Below are positions 9,776 to 19,188 of a stretch of DNA of 64,000 nt, in pieces. The first letter of the stretch is position 1; every line of letters starts with the position of its first letter. Below the pieces are notes generated by a model. It was not told the origin of the DNA. It did not search any database and saw only the letters and a program-made list of their open reading frames with translations. A program made the translations under genes and the position numbers. Origin of the DNA: Brevibacterium aurantiacum (lineage in GTDB: Bacteria > Actinomycetota > Actinomycetes > Actinomycetales > Brevibacteriaceae); assembly GCF_007558825.1 (NCBI RefSeq), contig NZ_VLTK01000003.1, positions 62,001-126,000 on the forward strand, read 5' to 3'.

Positions 9776-11160
9776 GCACACACGAGCGCGACGAGAAGAC
9801 GCAGTCCCAGCTCGTCCGCGTGTATGCAGCTCTGCTGGCACGAGCGGGGGAGACTCAGATCGAGGTCCGACTCGACGCGACCCGTCGCGCCTGCGAGCTC
9901 CTCGGCGACATTCATCAGTCAGCACCGGTCATCACGGTCACCGGAACGAACGGCAAAACCTCGACCGCTCGCATGATCGACTCGATCGTGTCCGCTCACG
10001 ACTTGAGAGTCGGCCGCTTCACTAGTCCGCATCTGCATTCGGTGACCGAGCGGATCTCTGTCGACGGCGGTCCTGTCGCCGCTGAGACCTTCGTCCGCAT
10101 CCACGACGAGATTTCGCCGGTGCTCGACCTCGTCGACGCGGAGCTCGTCGCCGAGGGGCGGGGAAGGCTGACGTTCTTCGAGGCGCTGACGATCCTGGCC
10201 TTCGCCGTGTTCGCAGACGCCCCCGTCGACGTGGTGGTCACCGAAGTGGGAATGGGCGGCGAATGGGATTCGACGAACGTAGCCGATGCGCAGGTCTGTG
10301 TCTTCACGAAGATCGGCCTCGACCATCAGCAGTTCCTCGGTGACACGCTCACCGAGATCGCCACCACCAAAGCGGGAATCCTCAATCGCAGTCTCGATCC
10401 TTCCCCAGCACCGAATCCGGTCGCTGTCATCGCTGCACAGACCGAAGAGGCGCAGAATGCTCTGGACGCCGAGGTGGAGCGTCGGCAGACTCCTGCTCTG
10501 ACCGAGGACCGCAGCTTCCGGCTTCTCGAACGCACAAGAGCGGTCGATGGACAGCTCATCACCGTGCAGGGAGTTCGGGATGTCTACACCGACATCTTCC
10601 TGCCGCTGCACGGTATCCATCAGGCGCACAATGCCGCTGTTGCGCTGGTTGCGGCGGAGGCGTTTCTGAGTGATGAGGACAAGCCGCTGGTCCTCGACAC
10701 CGTGGCCGAAGGTCTGTCCCGTGTGACGTCACCCGGCCGGGCCGAGCTTGTCCGGACAGGCCCGGCGGTGGTCGTGGACGGCGCGCACAATCCCGACGCT
10801 GCCCATGTGCTCGCCGAGACCATCACCGAGGCATTCGATTTCGACTACACGGTGATGGTTCTGGCGATGTTCGCCGACAAGGACATCCTCGGCGTGCTCG
10901 AGGAACTTCACCGCAGCGCCGACGTGTTCGTCATCAGCCAGGCACTGAATTCTCGTGCACTTGATGCCCACGAACTCGCCGAGGCTGTCCGCGAATGGGT
11001 GGACGAGGACTCCGTGATCGAGACGCCGGATCTCAACGCAGCCTTGATGAAGGCCATCGACCTGGCCAACAACTCCGGGGCGACGAGTCCCGGGATCGTG
11101 GTCACCGGCTCTCTGCACACCGTGGCAGAGGCCCGTCTGCTGCTCGGCAAGGAGGACTGA
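9772..11160 (+). CDS. folC: Bifunctional folylpolyglutamate synthase/dihydrofolate synthase
   Basis: 462 aa, Mur-ligase fold. Joins glutamate to dihydropteroate and extends the folate glutamate tail in the cytosol. The ATP P-loop TGTNGKTS is at residues 57-64, followed by [11 protein letters not shown] (folate site) and the Mur-type [12 protein letters not shown] motif; DGAHNPDA marks the C-terminal domain. It starts on the last bases of ileS (ATGA overlap), so translation is probably coupled and thus indirectly under the ileS T-box. In mycobacteria folC follows valS; here ileS occupies that place. Confidence 0.95.
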   Translation: MSTHERDEKTQSQLVRVYAALLARAGETQIEVRLDATRRACELLGDIHQSAPVITVTGTNGKTSTARMIDSIVSAHDLRVGRFTSPHLHSVTERISVDGGPVAAETFVRIHDEISPVLDLVDAELVAEGRGRLTFFEALTILAFAVFADAPVDVVVTEVGMGGEWDSTNVADAQVCVFTKIGLDHQQFLGDTLTEIATTKAGILNRSLDPSPAPNPVAVIAAQTEEAQNALDAEVERRQTPALTEDRSFRLLERTRAVDGQLITVQGVRDVYTDIFLPLHGIHQAHNAAVALVAAEAFLSDEDKPLVLDTVAEGLSRVTSPGRAELVRTGPAVVVDGAHNPDAAHVLAETITEAFDFDYTVMVLAMFADKDILGVLEELHRSADVFVISQALNSRALDAHELAEAVREWVDEDSVIETPDLNAALMKAIDLANNSGATSPGIVVTGSLHTVAEARLLLGKED

Positions 11161-11164
11161 GCCG

Positions 11165-11530
11165 ATGAAATCGAAGTTTCCCGTCCTGTGCGGCTCGATC
11201 CTCATCTGTGAGCTCTTCGTCGTCTACTTCGCAGTGCTCACTGCCTACGGTCTGGCTGTGAAGGCAGCAGGATCCCTGACCTTGGGACAGCTGCTCCTCG
11301 GCGCGTCCGTGATTGCTGCTCTGGCCATCGTCTCGGTCCTGCTGCTGCCACGACGGATCGGCCAGAAGCGACCGGGTGTGGCACTGGGCTGGGTCGTGCA
11401 GATCCTCCTGCTGGCTTCGGGATTCCTCGTCACCTCTATGTTCTTCGTCGCAGCGATCTTCATCGCCCTCTGGGCGGTGTCGGTGTACTGGTCGGCGAGG
11501 ATCGACAGGGAAGTGGCGGAACGAGCCTGA
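11165..11530 (+). CDS. DUF4233 membrane protein
   Basis: 121 aa with four hydrophobic segments (about residues 9-33, 43-59, 75-90 and 93-108). Matches the DUF4233 family of actinobacterial membrane proteins, nearly always located between folC and ndk, as here. Function unknown. It starts 4 bp after the folC stop and is certainly in the same transcript. Confidence 0.88.
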   Translation: MKSKFPVLCGSILICELFVVYFAVLTAYGLAVKAAGSLTLGQLLLGASVIAALAIVSVLLLPRRIGQKRPGVALGWVVQILLLASGFLVTSMFFVAAIFIALWAVSVYWSARIDREVAERA

Positions 11531-11543
11531 ACCGCCTCGGCGG

Positions 11544-11575
11544 TTGATATCAATGAACTCGACGGCGGTTAAACT
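11544..11575 (+). promoter_or_regulatory. Candidate ndk promoter
   Basis: -35-like TTGATA (11544-11549) and -10 TAAACT (11570-11575) with a 20-bp spacer, 37 bp before the ndk start. The spacer is longer than usual, so the -10 is the more reliable element. Confidence 0.45.
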
Positions 11576-11612
11576 GTGACCGCCGATCATCGCACAAACG
11601 AAAAGGACCGGA

Positions 11613-12029
11613 ATGGAACGCACTCTCATCCTCATCAAACCCGATGGTGTCGCACGAGGACTCGTGGGACAGATCCTCGCTCGGATCGAATCCAAGGGGT
11701 ATGCCATCGATGCTCTTTCGCTGCGCAGCGCGACCGCGGAAGAACTCTCCGCCCACTACGCAGAGCACGAAGGCAAACCCTTCTACCAGCCCCTCGTCGA
11801 CTTCATGTCCGAAGGATCGGTCGTGTCGATCATCGCCTCCGGCCAGGGAGTGATCCCAGGATTCCGATCGCTGGCGGGTGCAACCGACCCGACAGCGGCG
11901 GCACCGGGTACCATTCGCGGCGATCTTGGCCGCGACTGGGGCGAGAAGGTCCAGAAGAACCTCGTGCACGGTTCCGATTCCGTCGAATCGGCCGAACGCG
12001 AGATCGGAATCTGGTTCCCCGCCGAATAG
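11613..12029 (+). CDS. ndk: Nucleoside diphosphate kinase
   Basis: Transfers phosphate from ATP to nucleoside diphosphates. 138 aa, full family length. It starts with the typical ERTLILIKPDGVARG strand and carries the active-site histidine in NLVHGSDS (H119), followed by SAEREIGIWF. GAAAAGGA lies 6-7 nt before the ATG. It has its own candidate promoter but also follows folC-DUF4233 closely, the usual actinobacterial order. A strong hairpin follows the stop. Confidence 0.98.
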   Translation: MERTLILIKPDGVARGLVGQILARIESKGYAIDALSLRSATAEELSAHYAEHEGKPFYQPLVDFMSEGSVVSIIASGQGVIPGFRSLAGATDPTAAAPGTIRGDLGRDWGEKVQKNLVHGSDSVESAEREIGIWFPAE

Positions 12030-12042
12030 ATCTCAGCGCACA

Positions 12043-12101
12043 GACGCGGGTGCCCTGCAGTCGTCCTTCCTCAGAGGGATCGGCCACAGGGCACCCGCGT
12101 C
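12043..12101. terminator. Terminator between ndk and vkor
   Basis: Perfect 15-bp inverted repeat GACGCGGGTGCCCTG (12043-12057) and its complement (12087-12101) with a 29-nt loop, between convergent genes; followed on the + strand by ATTTC. Confidence 0.75.
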
Positions 12102-12139
12102 ATTTCATGGCAGTGGTGAGTTGGTCATTTGGGACCTGC

Positions 12140-12790
12140 TCAGAACAGAGTCGAGAAGAAGTTCCAGAACTGAACGACGATGCATGCTGCGATGACGAGC
12201 AGCCACAGAACGAAGATCGCCACATTCTCCTTGGCGAGTACTCTGGCCATCGGATTCCGCGCGATCCGGGCGCCGAAATTGCCGGCCAGAACATTGTGGG
12301 ACGTGACAGCGACGAACATCGGGATCGTCATCGTCCACACCACCATGCACCAGGGGCAGCCGACGCCGATCTTGTAGATCGAGACGTAGAACAGGAACAT
12401 GACGAGGACGGTGCCGAGGGCGAGGCCGATGTTGAGTCCCACCATGATCCACCTCGGGATCCTCGTCCTGGCGAGGAGCAACACGCCGAGGAGCAGCGGG
12501 AATATGAAAGCGCCGATTCCCAGGAGCTGATTGGGAAAGCCGAAGAGCTGGCTCTCGGGAGACTCCATCACCGATCCGCAGGAGAAGAACGGGTTGAGGT
12601 CGCAGGAGAGCACCGCATTCGGGTCTTCCAGCTTCTCGTACTTCTCGACGGCAAGAGCGAAGGATGCCAAGTAGCCGACGACGGATGCAACGATGAGGAA
12701 GACACCGAGACTGGTCGGCCGCAGGACCCAGGGTCGGGTCTGCGACGCCACGTCGATATCGTCGTCAGGGAGAGTATCTGTGGTATTCAC
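12140..12790 (-). CDS. Vitamin K epoxide reductase (VKOR) family protein
   Basis: 216 aa membrane thiol oxidoreductase. In actinobacteria VKOR re-oxidises DsbA-like proteins so that disulfides form outside the membrane, using quinone as acceptor (family knowledge). The active-site pair is CPWC in GVGCPWCMVVW, and the loop pair is the two Cys of SCDLNPFFSC. About five membrane helices are visible. Start: GTG at 12790, giving VNTTDTLPDDD; GGGGAGG lies 13 nt and GGAG 2 nt upstream. Upstream in-frame codons give Arg/Ser-rich nonsense. No dsbA neighbour is seen. Divergent from rne. Confidence 0.9.
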   Translation of the reverse strand: MNTTDTLPDDDIDVASQTRPWVLRPTSLGVFLIVASVVGYLASFALAVEKYEKLEDPNAVLSCDLNPFFSCGSVMESPESQLFGFPNQLLGIGAFIFPLLLGVLLLARTRIPRWIMVGLNIGLALGTVLVMFLFYVSIYKIGVGCPWCMVVWTMTIPMFVAVTSHNVLAGNFGARIARNPMARVLAKENVAIFVLWLLVIAACIVVQFWNFFSTLF

Positions 12791-13136
12791 ACTCCAAGAA
12801 TGCCTCCCCGGACACTGCGCGGCAAACGGGAGTGACTGTGAATAGTCACATACGGGAAGTGACGGAGACCATAGACGGCGGAGATCGAGCGGAGCACTTC
12901 GGTTGATCTGTGACATAATGGCCAGACGGATACCTGCTCTCACACCGAGCAGGAGAAGTGCCTCCACCGAGTCGAGGGTACGACCTCGCAGGTCGACACC
13001 AAGAAGAGGCAGCACCGAAGGCCTACGCGCTGAGCGCGAGCTGGAAGTGCCATCCACAAGTTTCGGTCCGACTTGGACCATGCAAGGATCCGAAGATCCG
13101 TGAGGTGTGGACGGAGTCTTCGGACTGGGAGAAATC
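12791..13136 (+). other. Divergent vkor-rne intergenic region and rne leader
   Basis: 346 bp with no gene. An extended -10 element, TG-A-CATAAT (12911-12919), points toward rne and would give a leader of roughly 210 nt. In the leader are small hairpins: CGACCT-CGC-AGGTCG (12981-12995), GCGCT-G-AGCGC near 13026-13036, and GGATC-CGAA-GATCC near 13086-13099. RNase E of E. coli controls its own mRNA through its leader; whether these hairpins do so here is inference. Confidence 0.45.
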
Positions 13137-16100
13137 ATGAATGACGCGTCGAATGACGGCAACGAAGCAACAGAGGGCATCCTCGCCGATCTCGCCAATC
13201 TGCAGCAGTCGGTGAATTCCGCAGACTCCTCTCATGGGGACGTCGACGAGAGCATCAGAGCGAAACTCGACAACATCGCCGAGGCCGCGGAGTCTCTGCG
13301 CATTCCCGAGCCGAGCGATGGTGACTCGGACGAGGACGTCGAGGACGTGCCAGAGCAGAGGCCGGGCACACCGAAGAAGGTACGGGACTCTGCAGCCAAC
13401 AGGGGACTCGTGTTCGAACAGTTCGTCCGTGAACCTGCCGAGGATCCGCAGAACGCAGCGAGCAACGGCCGGGGGAGCGAGGCGAACGATCCCCCGGATG
13501 CCGATGACGAGGACTCTGCAGACGATGCCGCGGATGACGCCTCGCCAGCACTGGCCCCCACGTTCGATCCCCGCAACCCCTTCGCAGCGCCCACCGTGGA
13601 CCCCGCTCCTGCTCCGACCCCGCGCAGCGCGCCAGCCGTGCCACACGACGGTGGACTGATCTTCCAGGTGCCCAAGGCCGAACTGGCTCAGCCCGTCCAG
13701 GTTGAGAACGACACCGACGATACCGACGACGCCGACGACTACGACAACGACTCGGACTACGCGGAGGCATCGGACGCCGACGCGAACAGCGCGAAGCGCG
13801 ATGACTCCGACGACAATGACTCCAACGATTCCGGCGGCCGTCGGCGTCGCCGTGGAGGACGCGGCCGCCGCTCCCGCGGACGCGATGACAACGGCAGCGA
13901 ATCGGAGAATGACGATTCGCCATCGTCAGCCGAGGAATCTGCTGACGAGGATTCCGACACCCACTCGAACAGACGCGAGTCACGCTCCGGCAATAAGTCG
14001 GAGAAGAAGGCTCAGCAGACAGATTCGACCAAGTCCGCCGGCGCCAAATCCTCCGATGACAAGAACTCCGGCCAGCAGTCTGAGAAGTTCGCTGACTCCG
14101 GTGATGATGATAACGATGACGATGACGACAACGGTTCGCGTCGCCGTCGTCGCCGTCGCTCACGGACGCGCAGCACGGACAACGATGAGGTGACCTCGCT
14201 GAAGGGTTCGACTCGCCTCGAAGCCAAGAGGCAGCGCCGCAAGGAAGGTCGTGAGGCAGGGCGCCGCCGCCCCGTCATCACCGAGGCTGAATTCCTGGCC
14301 CGTCGTGAATCTGTGGACCGGACGATGCTGGTGCGTGAAAGCGGCGAGCAGACACAGCTGGTCGTCGTCGAAGACGGGATCACAGTCGAGCACTACCTGA
14401 AGGAGAACCGCCAGCAGTCGTCCCTCATCGGCAACGTCTACCTTGGCAAGGTCCAGAACGTGCTGCCGAGCATGGAAGCAGCCTTCATCGACATCGGCAA
14501 GGGCCGCAATGCTGTGCTCTACGCCGGTGAAGTCAATTGGGACGCCCTCGGCATGGATGGCAAGGCTCGCCGTATCGAGGTGGCGCTCAGCCCCGGCGAC
14601 GCTGTCCTCGTCCAGGTCACCAAAGACCCGATCGGTCACAAAGGCGCCCGTCTGACGAGTCAGATCTCCCTGCCCGGACGTTTCCTCGTCTACGTTCCCG
14701 GCAACTCCATGACCGGCATCTCACGCAAGCTGCCCGACGTCGAGCGCAATCGACTGAAGAAGCTGCTCAAAGAACTCGTTGGTGACTCGAACGGAGTCAT
14801 CGTGCGCACCGCAGCCGAAGGAGCAACAGACAAGGAACTCGGCAGAGACGTCGAACGACTGGCGAAACGGTGGGAGACCATCGAGAAGAAGTCGAAGTCG
14901 ACGAAGGTGCTCGCGCCGCAGCTTCTGTACAGCGAGCCGGACATGATCGTGCGGATCATCCGCGATGTCTTCAACGAGGACTTCTCGTCTCTCGTCATCG
15001 ACGGCGACGGCGCGTGGAACACGATTCACGAATACGTCGAGGCCGTGGCACCGGATCTGCTCGAGCGCGTCCATCGCTATAGCGAGGACGACGAAATCTT
15101 CGACCACTACCGGGTCGAGGAACAGGTGCAGAAGGCGCTGCAGCGCACCGTCAACCTGCCATCGGGTGGTTCGCTGGTCATCGACAGGACCGAGGCCATG
15201 ACGGTCATCGATGTCAACACCGGCAAGTTCACCGGTTCAGGTGGAAACCTGGAAGAGACCGTGACCCGCAACAACCTGGAAGCAGCCGAAGAGGTCATCC
15301 GGCAGGTGCGCCTGCGGGATATAGGCGGCATCATCGTCGTCGACTTCATCGACATGGTACTCGAATCGAACCGGGATCTCGTCGTGCGTCGCCTCGTCGA
15401 ATGCCTGGGACGGGACAGGACCAAGCATCAGGTCGCCGAGGTGACCTCCCTGGGTCTTGTGCAGATGACGCGTAAGCGCATCGGCACCGGACTCGCAGAG
15501 TCCCTTGTCAGTGCCGGGGCCGACCTTTCCGGTCGGGGACTGCTGCTGCCGGGTTCAGAAGAGGACGGCTCGAAGGCCCACCACGGCAACCGGTCTGCAC
15601 AAAACGACAACTCGAACAGCAAACGTGATCGCAAGCGTCGCGGTGACAATAAGTCGTCGAAGTCCAATGACCCCGAAGGCCAGACAGACTCCGCAGCCAA
15701 CGACGCCTCACGTTCGGCCGTAGCCGCAATTGCCAAGGCCACGTTGAAGAAGGACGAGACTGAGTCCAAGGACGGTGAGGATTCTCAGGACGCCTCGGCT
15801 GCGAGCGACACCGAGTCGACGCCGAACAGTGACTCCACGAAGGAATCGCAGGGAAACGAATCCGCCGATTCGAACGGCAACGGAAAGTCGGGCCGATCCC
15901 GGACCCGCAGCAGCCGGAAGCGGTCCAATGCCAAGTCCTCGGAGACATCAGAGCCAACGCATGACGAGTCTGCTCAGGACAAGCAAGTCCAGGACAAGCC
16001 GGCCCCGGCGAAAAAGCCTGAGGTGCCTGCTGCCGAGCTTCCGCTGATGATCGGTGCAGACACCGCGACCAAGGTGGCAAAGGCTGAACCGGTCAAGGCA

Positions 16101-16196
16101 GCACCGCGGCGGAAGCCCGCTGCCAAGGCTCAGGCAGCTGATGAGTCGACGCAGCAGTCGCTGCCGACCTCATTCGTCATCATCGGCGAAGACTGA
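13137..16196 (+). CDS. rne: Ribonuclease E/G
   Basis: Endoribonuclease for mRNA decay and rRNA/tRNA processing. 1019 aa from the ATG at 13137 (GGGAGA 5 nt upstream). Residues 1-390 are disordered: Asp/Ser-rich blocks with two Arg-rich patches (near 245-265 and 345-360). The core begins near 405 with MLVRESGEQTQLVVVEDG; the S1 domain is at about 429-520; the DNase I-like catalytic aspartates are D692 (VIDVNTG) and D736 (VVDFIDM). The tail after about 810 is again disordered, with Lys/Arg/Ser and Ala/Pro stretches. Odd: where E. coli RNase E has the zinc-link C-P-R-C before SGTG, this protein has G794 and L797 in AGADLSGRG, so the two zinc cysteines are absent. It leads the rplU block but is separated from it by three transcription units. 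Confidence 0.95.
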   Translation: MNDASNDGNEATEGILADLANLQQSVNSADSSHGDVDESIRAKLDNIAEAAESLRIPEPSDGDSDEDVEDVPEQRPGTPKKVRDSAANRGLVFEQFVREPAEDPQNAASNGRGSEANDPPDADDEDSADDAADDASPALAPTFDPRNPFAAPTVDPAPAPTPRSAPAVPHDGGLIFQVPKAELAQPVQVENDTDDTDDADDYDNDSDYAEASDADANSAKRDDSDDNDSNDSGGRRRRRGGRGRRSRGRDDNGSESENDDSPSSAEESADEDSDTHSNRRESRSGNKSEKKAQQTDSTKSAGAKSSDDKNSGQQSEKFADSGDDDNDDDDDNGSRRRRRRRSRTRSTDNDEVTSLKGSTRLEAKRQRRKEGREAGRRRPVITEAEFLARRESVDRTMLVRESGEQTQLVVVEDGITVEHYLKENRQQSSLIGNVYLGKVQNVLPSMEAAFIDIGKGRNAVLYAGEVNWDALGMDGKARRIEVALSPGDAVLVQVTKDPIGHKGARLTSQISLPGRFLVYVPGNSMTGISRKLPDVERNRLKKLLKELVGDSNGVIVRTAAEGATDKELGRDVERLAKRWETIEKKSKSTKVLAPQLLYSEPDMIVRIIRDVFNEDFSSLVIDGDGAWNTIHEYVEAVAPDLLERVHRYSEDDEIFDHYRVEEQVQKALQRTVNLPSGGSLVIDRTEAMTVIDVNTGKFTGSGGNLEETVTRNNLEAAEEVIRQVRLRDIGGIIVVDFIDMVLESNRDLVVRRLVECLGRDRTKHQVAEVTSLGLVQMTRKRIGTGLAESLVSAGADLSGRGLLLPGSEEDGSKAHHGNRSAQNDNSNSKRDRKRRGDNKSSKSNDPEGQTDSAANDASRSAVAAIAKATLKKDETESKDGEDSQDASAASDTESTPNSDSTKESQGNESADSNGNGKSGRSRTRSSRKRSNAKSSETSEPTHDESAQDKQVQDKPAPAKKPEVPAAELPLMIGADTATKVAKAEPVKAAPRRKPAAKAQAADESTQQSLPTSFVIIGED

Positions 16197-16237
16197 GCAT
16201 CATGTCCACTGTCATGTGACTGATGCGGACAGACGAC

Positions 16238-16282
16238 GAGGCGTCCCGCCGCCGATCATGAGGATCGGCGGCGGGACGCCTC
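16238..16282. terminator. Strong bidirectional terminator, rne / SPFH gene
   Basis: Perfect 20-bp inverted repeat (16238-16257 and 16263-16282) around the loop ATGAG. The stop codon of the SPFH gene (16281-16283) lies inside the hairpin, so the two convergent genes share it. Confidence 0.85.
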
Positions 16283-17420
16283 AGTTCTTGGATTCCTGAT
16301 TCCTCGTCGTACTGATGGTCGGCTGCGCAGCCTGATCACCGCAGAGTACGATCATCAGATTCGATACGAGATCGCTGCGCTCGAGATGTCCGAGCTTGAC
16401 GATCCCGCGTCCCTCGATCTGCTCAATGGCGGTCTCGACCATGCCTACAGCACCTTCGACGATGAGCTGGCGGGCTGAAACAACCGCTGTAGCCTGCTGG
16501 CGTTGGAGCATGGCCCGTGCAATCTCTGCGGCGTAGGCCAGTTGCGTGATGCGCGATTCGATGATGGTCACGCCAGCGGCGGCGACTCGTGCTGCGACCT
16601 CATTGGAGAGTTTCGATGTGATCTCATCGGCGTTGTCGCGCAGGGACATCCGATTCGGATCCGAGGAATCGTAGGCATAGGAGTTTGCGATGTGGCGCAC
16701 AGCTGTCTCGGCCTGGATCGCGACGAACTCCTCGAAGTCATCGACCTCGAACAGGGCCTGAGCCGTGTCTTGGACCTGCCAGACGACCACGGCGCCGATT
16801 TCGATCGGATTGCCGTCGAGGTCGTTGACCTTCAGTGTGGACGTCTCGTGATTGCGGATGCGTGTCGATACCTGAATCTTCGAATAGAAGGGGTTGACGA
16901 AGCGCAGCCCTGATTGGCGCACAGTGCCGACGTACTTCCCGTAGAGCTGGAGCACGACAGCATTGCCCGGAGCCACGGAGGTGCACCCCTTGAACATGAA
17001 CATCGAGGCAATGAACATGACGATGGCGAGTGCGATGAGGATGACCCCGACCGCGGCCTGGGCAACGGTCATGATGAGTCCGAACACCGCGAGCAGAAGT
17101 GCCAGAGTCAACAGGATGACCCCGCCGACGATAGCGAAATATCCAGATACGCCGCCCGCCGAGGTCTCCCTGACACGTTCGCCCTCGACCGATGTGATTC
17201 TCGACGGCCCAGGTCGGCTCTGTTCCTGAGGGATTCCAGGGGACCTCTGCGGTCCACCCTGAACGGGCCGCTGCGGGTTACCCTGACGAACGGAACGCTG
17301 CGGGTTGCCCTGAGCACCGGATCCGGGATGCTGGCCGCGCCCGGGGAGAGGCTGCTGTGATGTCGGCTGAGATCCTGGCTGGTTCGGAGGCGGAAGGTGC
17401 TGATGAGGGTTCTGAGTCAT
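16281..17420 (-). CDS. SPFH/Band 7 domain membrane protein
   Basis: 379 aa. Residues 1-75 are a Gln/Pro/Gly-rich disordered segment with repeated QGNPQRP units; two hydrophobic helices follow (about 92-118 and 120-145). The SPFH (stomatin/prohibitin/flotillin) domain then runs to about 330, with NAVVLQLYGKYVGTV, RFVNPFYSKIQVSTR and RIRNHETSTLKVNDLDGNPI, plus the Ala/Glu-rich coiled region ending in AYAAEIARAMLQRQQATAVVSAR typical of the family. Members form ring assemblies in membrane microdomains. No NfeD-type partner is seen. Transcribed convergently toward rne. Confidence 0.88.
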   Translation of the reverse strand: MTQNPHQHLPPPNQPGSQPTSQQPLPGRGQHPGSGAQGNPQRSVRQGNPQRPVQGGPQRSPGIPQEQSRPGPSRITSVEGERVRETSAGGVSGYFAIVGGVILLTLALLLAVFGLIMTVAQAAVGVILIALAIVMFIASMFMFKGCTSVAPGNAVVLQLYGKYVGTVRQSGLRFVNPFYSKIQVSTRIRNHETSTLKVNDLDGNPIEIGAVVVWQVQDTAQALFEVDDFEEFVAIQAETAVRHIANSYAYDSSDPNRMSLRDNADEITSKLSNEVAARVAAAGVTIIESRITQLAYAAEIARAMLQRQQATAVVSARQLIVEGAVGMVETAIEQIEGRGIVKLGHLERSDLVSNLMIVLCGDQAAQPTISTTRNQESKN

Positions 17421-17562
17421 GGTTTCAGTCTAGGACACAGACTGAGACGAGCATCTCACCAATACCTCCTCAGTGTGACGCACGTAACAGTTGGGTAACT
17501 GTATTCGTCTCCTGTGCTGTAGAGCTTGCCACCGTCCAAGGGGTGCGGCAGGTTATTGCACC

Positions 17563-19095
17563 ATGAACACTTTGTTATTGGCAGCAGATGCCCCCAAATC
17601 ACCGGTTGATGATGCAATCAACTCCTGGTTCGATCCGATCGCCACCTTCTTCGGCGGGATCATCTTCTTTCCCATCACCCTCGGCCCTGTTTCCTTCCCC
17701 TTCGTCGTTCTCTGGCTCATCGGTGCGGCACTCATCTTCAGTGTCTACTTCGGCTTCATCCAATTCCGCGGATTCAAGGTCTCACTCGAAGTCATCCGAG
17801 GAAAGCATTCGACCAAGAACGACCCCGGGGAGATCACACACTTCCAAGCTCTGGCCTCGGCGCTGTCCGGCACCGTCGGACTGGGAAATATCGCCGGTGT
17901 CGGTGTCGCCATCGCCCTCGGCGGTCCCGGCGCCACCTTCTGGATGATCATCGCCGGCCTCCTCGGCATGTGTACGAAGTTCGTTGAGTGCACACTGGGC
18001 GTCAAGTACCGAGAGATCGACGAAAACGGCGTCGTCTACGGTGGTCCCTTCAAGTACCTGCCCATCGCATTCCGCAAGTTGTCGAAACCCGTCGCCTCGG
18101 TCCTCACCGGCATCTTCGCGGTATCAATCCTCATCTTCGGTGTCGTCGGCGGCGGGATGTTCCAGGCCAACCAGACCTTCGCTCAGGTGCGCACCGCTAC
18201 GGGCGGCGCCGAGGGCTTCCTCGGCGGGGCCTTGGCGTCATTGATCTTCGGCATCATCTTCGCCGTGCTCGTCGGACTCGTCATCCTCGGCGGAATCCGG
18301 TCGATCGCCCACGTGACCGACAAGCTCGTTCCGGCGATGGGAATCTTCTACGTCATCTCCTGTCTGCTGGTGTTGACCATCAACTTCGCCCAGATCCCAC
18401 AGGCCTTCGGCGAGATCTTCCAAGGGGCATTCGCACCTCAGGGGATCGCCGGCGGCATCGTCGGCGTCATGGTCATCGGTTTCCAGCGTTCGGCCTTCTC
18501 CAACGAAGCCGGCATCGGTTCGGCCGCCATCGCGCACTCAGCCGTCAAGACCCGTCGGCCGGTCTCAGAAGGCTTCGTTGCTCTGCTCGAGCCCTTCGTG
18601 GACACGGTCATCATCTGCACTATGACCGCTCTGACCATCATCGTCGCCAACCAGCCGTCCTACACCAATGACCTCGGTGAGGGTGAGATCGGCGGTGTGG
18701 CCTTGGCCTCGGACGCCTTCTCCACCGTCGCCGGTTGGTATCCGGTGCTTCTGGCTATCGCGGTCGCACTCTTCGCCTTCTCCACCCTCATCACCTGGGC
18801 CTACTACGGAGAACGTGCGTGGGCCTACCTCTTCGGCAAGTCGAAGGGCGCGGTCACAGTCTTCCGTGTGCTTGTCTGTGCGTTCGTGGTCATCGGGTGC
18901 ATCGCCAGCTTCAGCAAGATCGTCGAGTTCGCCGATGCCGCCCTGTTCCTCTGTGCGTTCATCAACATCCTCGGCTTGTACATGCTGATGCCGGTGGTGA
19001 AGAAGGAGATGAAGAAGTATCTGGCCGACCGTAAGGCCGGTACGCTGATGGATCCCGACACGAAGGACGCCGTTCCTGTGGAGGAGATGGTCTGA
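17563..19095 (+). CDS. Alanine/glycine:sodium symporter (AGCS family)
   Basis: 510 aa, about ten to eleven membrane helices. Imports alanine or glycine with Na+ (family role). The N-terminus SPVDDAINSWFDPIATFFGG, then GNIAGVGVAIALGGPGATFWM (helix 3), FSNEAGIGSAAIAHSAVKT and ALFAFSTLITWAYYGERAW are AGCS hallmarks. The ATG at 17563 is chosen over an upstream ATG (72 nt earlier) because the extra 24 residues are Cys/Arg-rich and unrelated. No strong ribosome site is seen (GCAGG about 12 nt upstream). A hairpin follows the stop. Monocistronic and divergent from the SPFH gene. Confidence 0.92.
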   Translation: MNTLLLAADAPKSPVDDAINSWFDPIATFFGGIIFFPITLGPVSFPFVVLWLIGAALIFSVYFGFIQFRGFKVSLEVIRGKHSTKNDPGEITHFQALASALSGTVGLGNIAGVGVAIALGGPGATFWMIIAGLLGMCTKFVECTLGVKYREIDENGVVYGGPFKYLPIAFRKLSKPVASVLTGIFAVSILIFGVVGGGMFQANQTFAQVRTATGGAEGFLGGALASLIFGIIFAVLVGLVILGGIRSIAHVTDKLVPAMGIFYVISCLLVLTINFAQIPQAFGEIFQGAFAPQGIAGGIVGVMVIGFQRSAFSNEAGIGSAAIAHSAVKTRRPVSEGFVALLEPFVDTVIICTMTALTIIVANQPSYTNDLGEGEIGGVALASDAFSTVAGWYPVLLAIAVALFAFSTLITWAYYGERAWAYLFGKSKGAVTVFRVLVCAFVVIGCIASFSKIVEFADAALFLCAFINILGLYMLMPVVKKEMKKYLADRKAGTLMDPDTKDAVPVEEMV

Positions 19096-19108
19096 GCGCA
19101 GCTTCTCT

Positions 19109-19142
19109 GAGGCCGATTCCGCAATGGCGCGGGGTCGGCCTC
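19109..19142 (+). terminator. Terminator after the alanine symporter gene
   Basis: Inverted repeat GAGGCCGA (19109-19116) / TCGGCCTC (19135-19142), 14 bp after the stop codon and before the promoter of the chorismate mutase gene. Confidence 0.5.
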
Positions 19143-19175
19143 CGTGCGTCGTCGATGGATTGCCGCGAGTCTCGT

Positions 19176-19181
19176 TAGACT
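19176..19181 (+). promoter_or_regulatory. -10 box for leaderless chorismate mutase mRNA
   Basis: TAGACT ends 7 nt before GTG 19189, so transcription would begin at or next to the start codon. No Shine-Dalgarno is seen. A -35 is not clear. Confidence 0.5.
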
Positions 19182-19188
19182 GGTGCAC

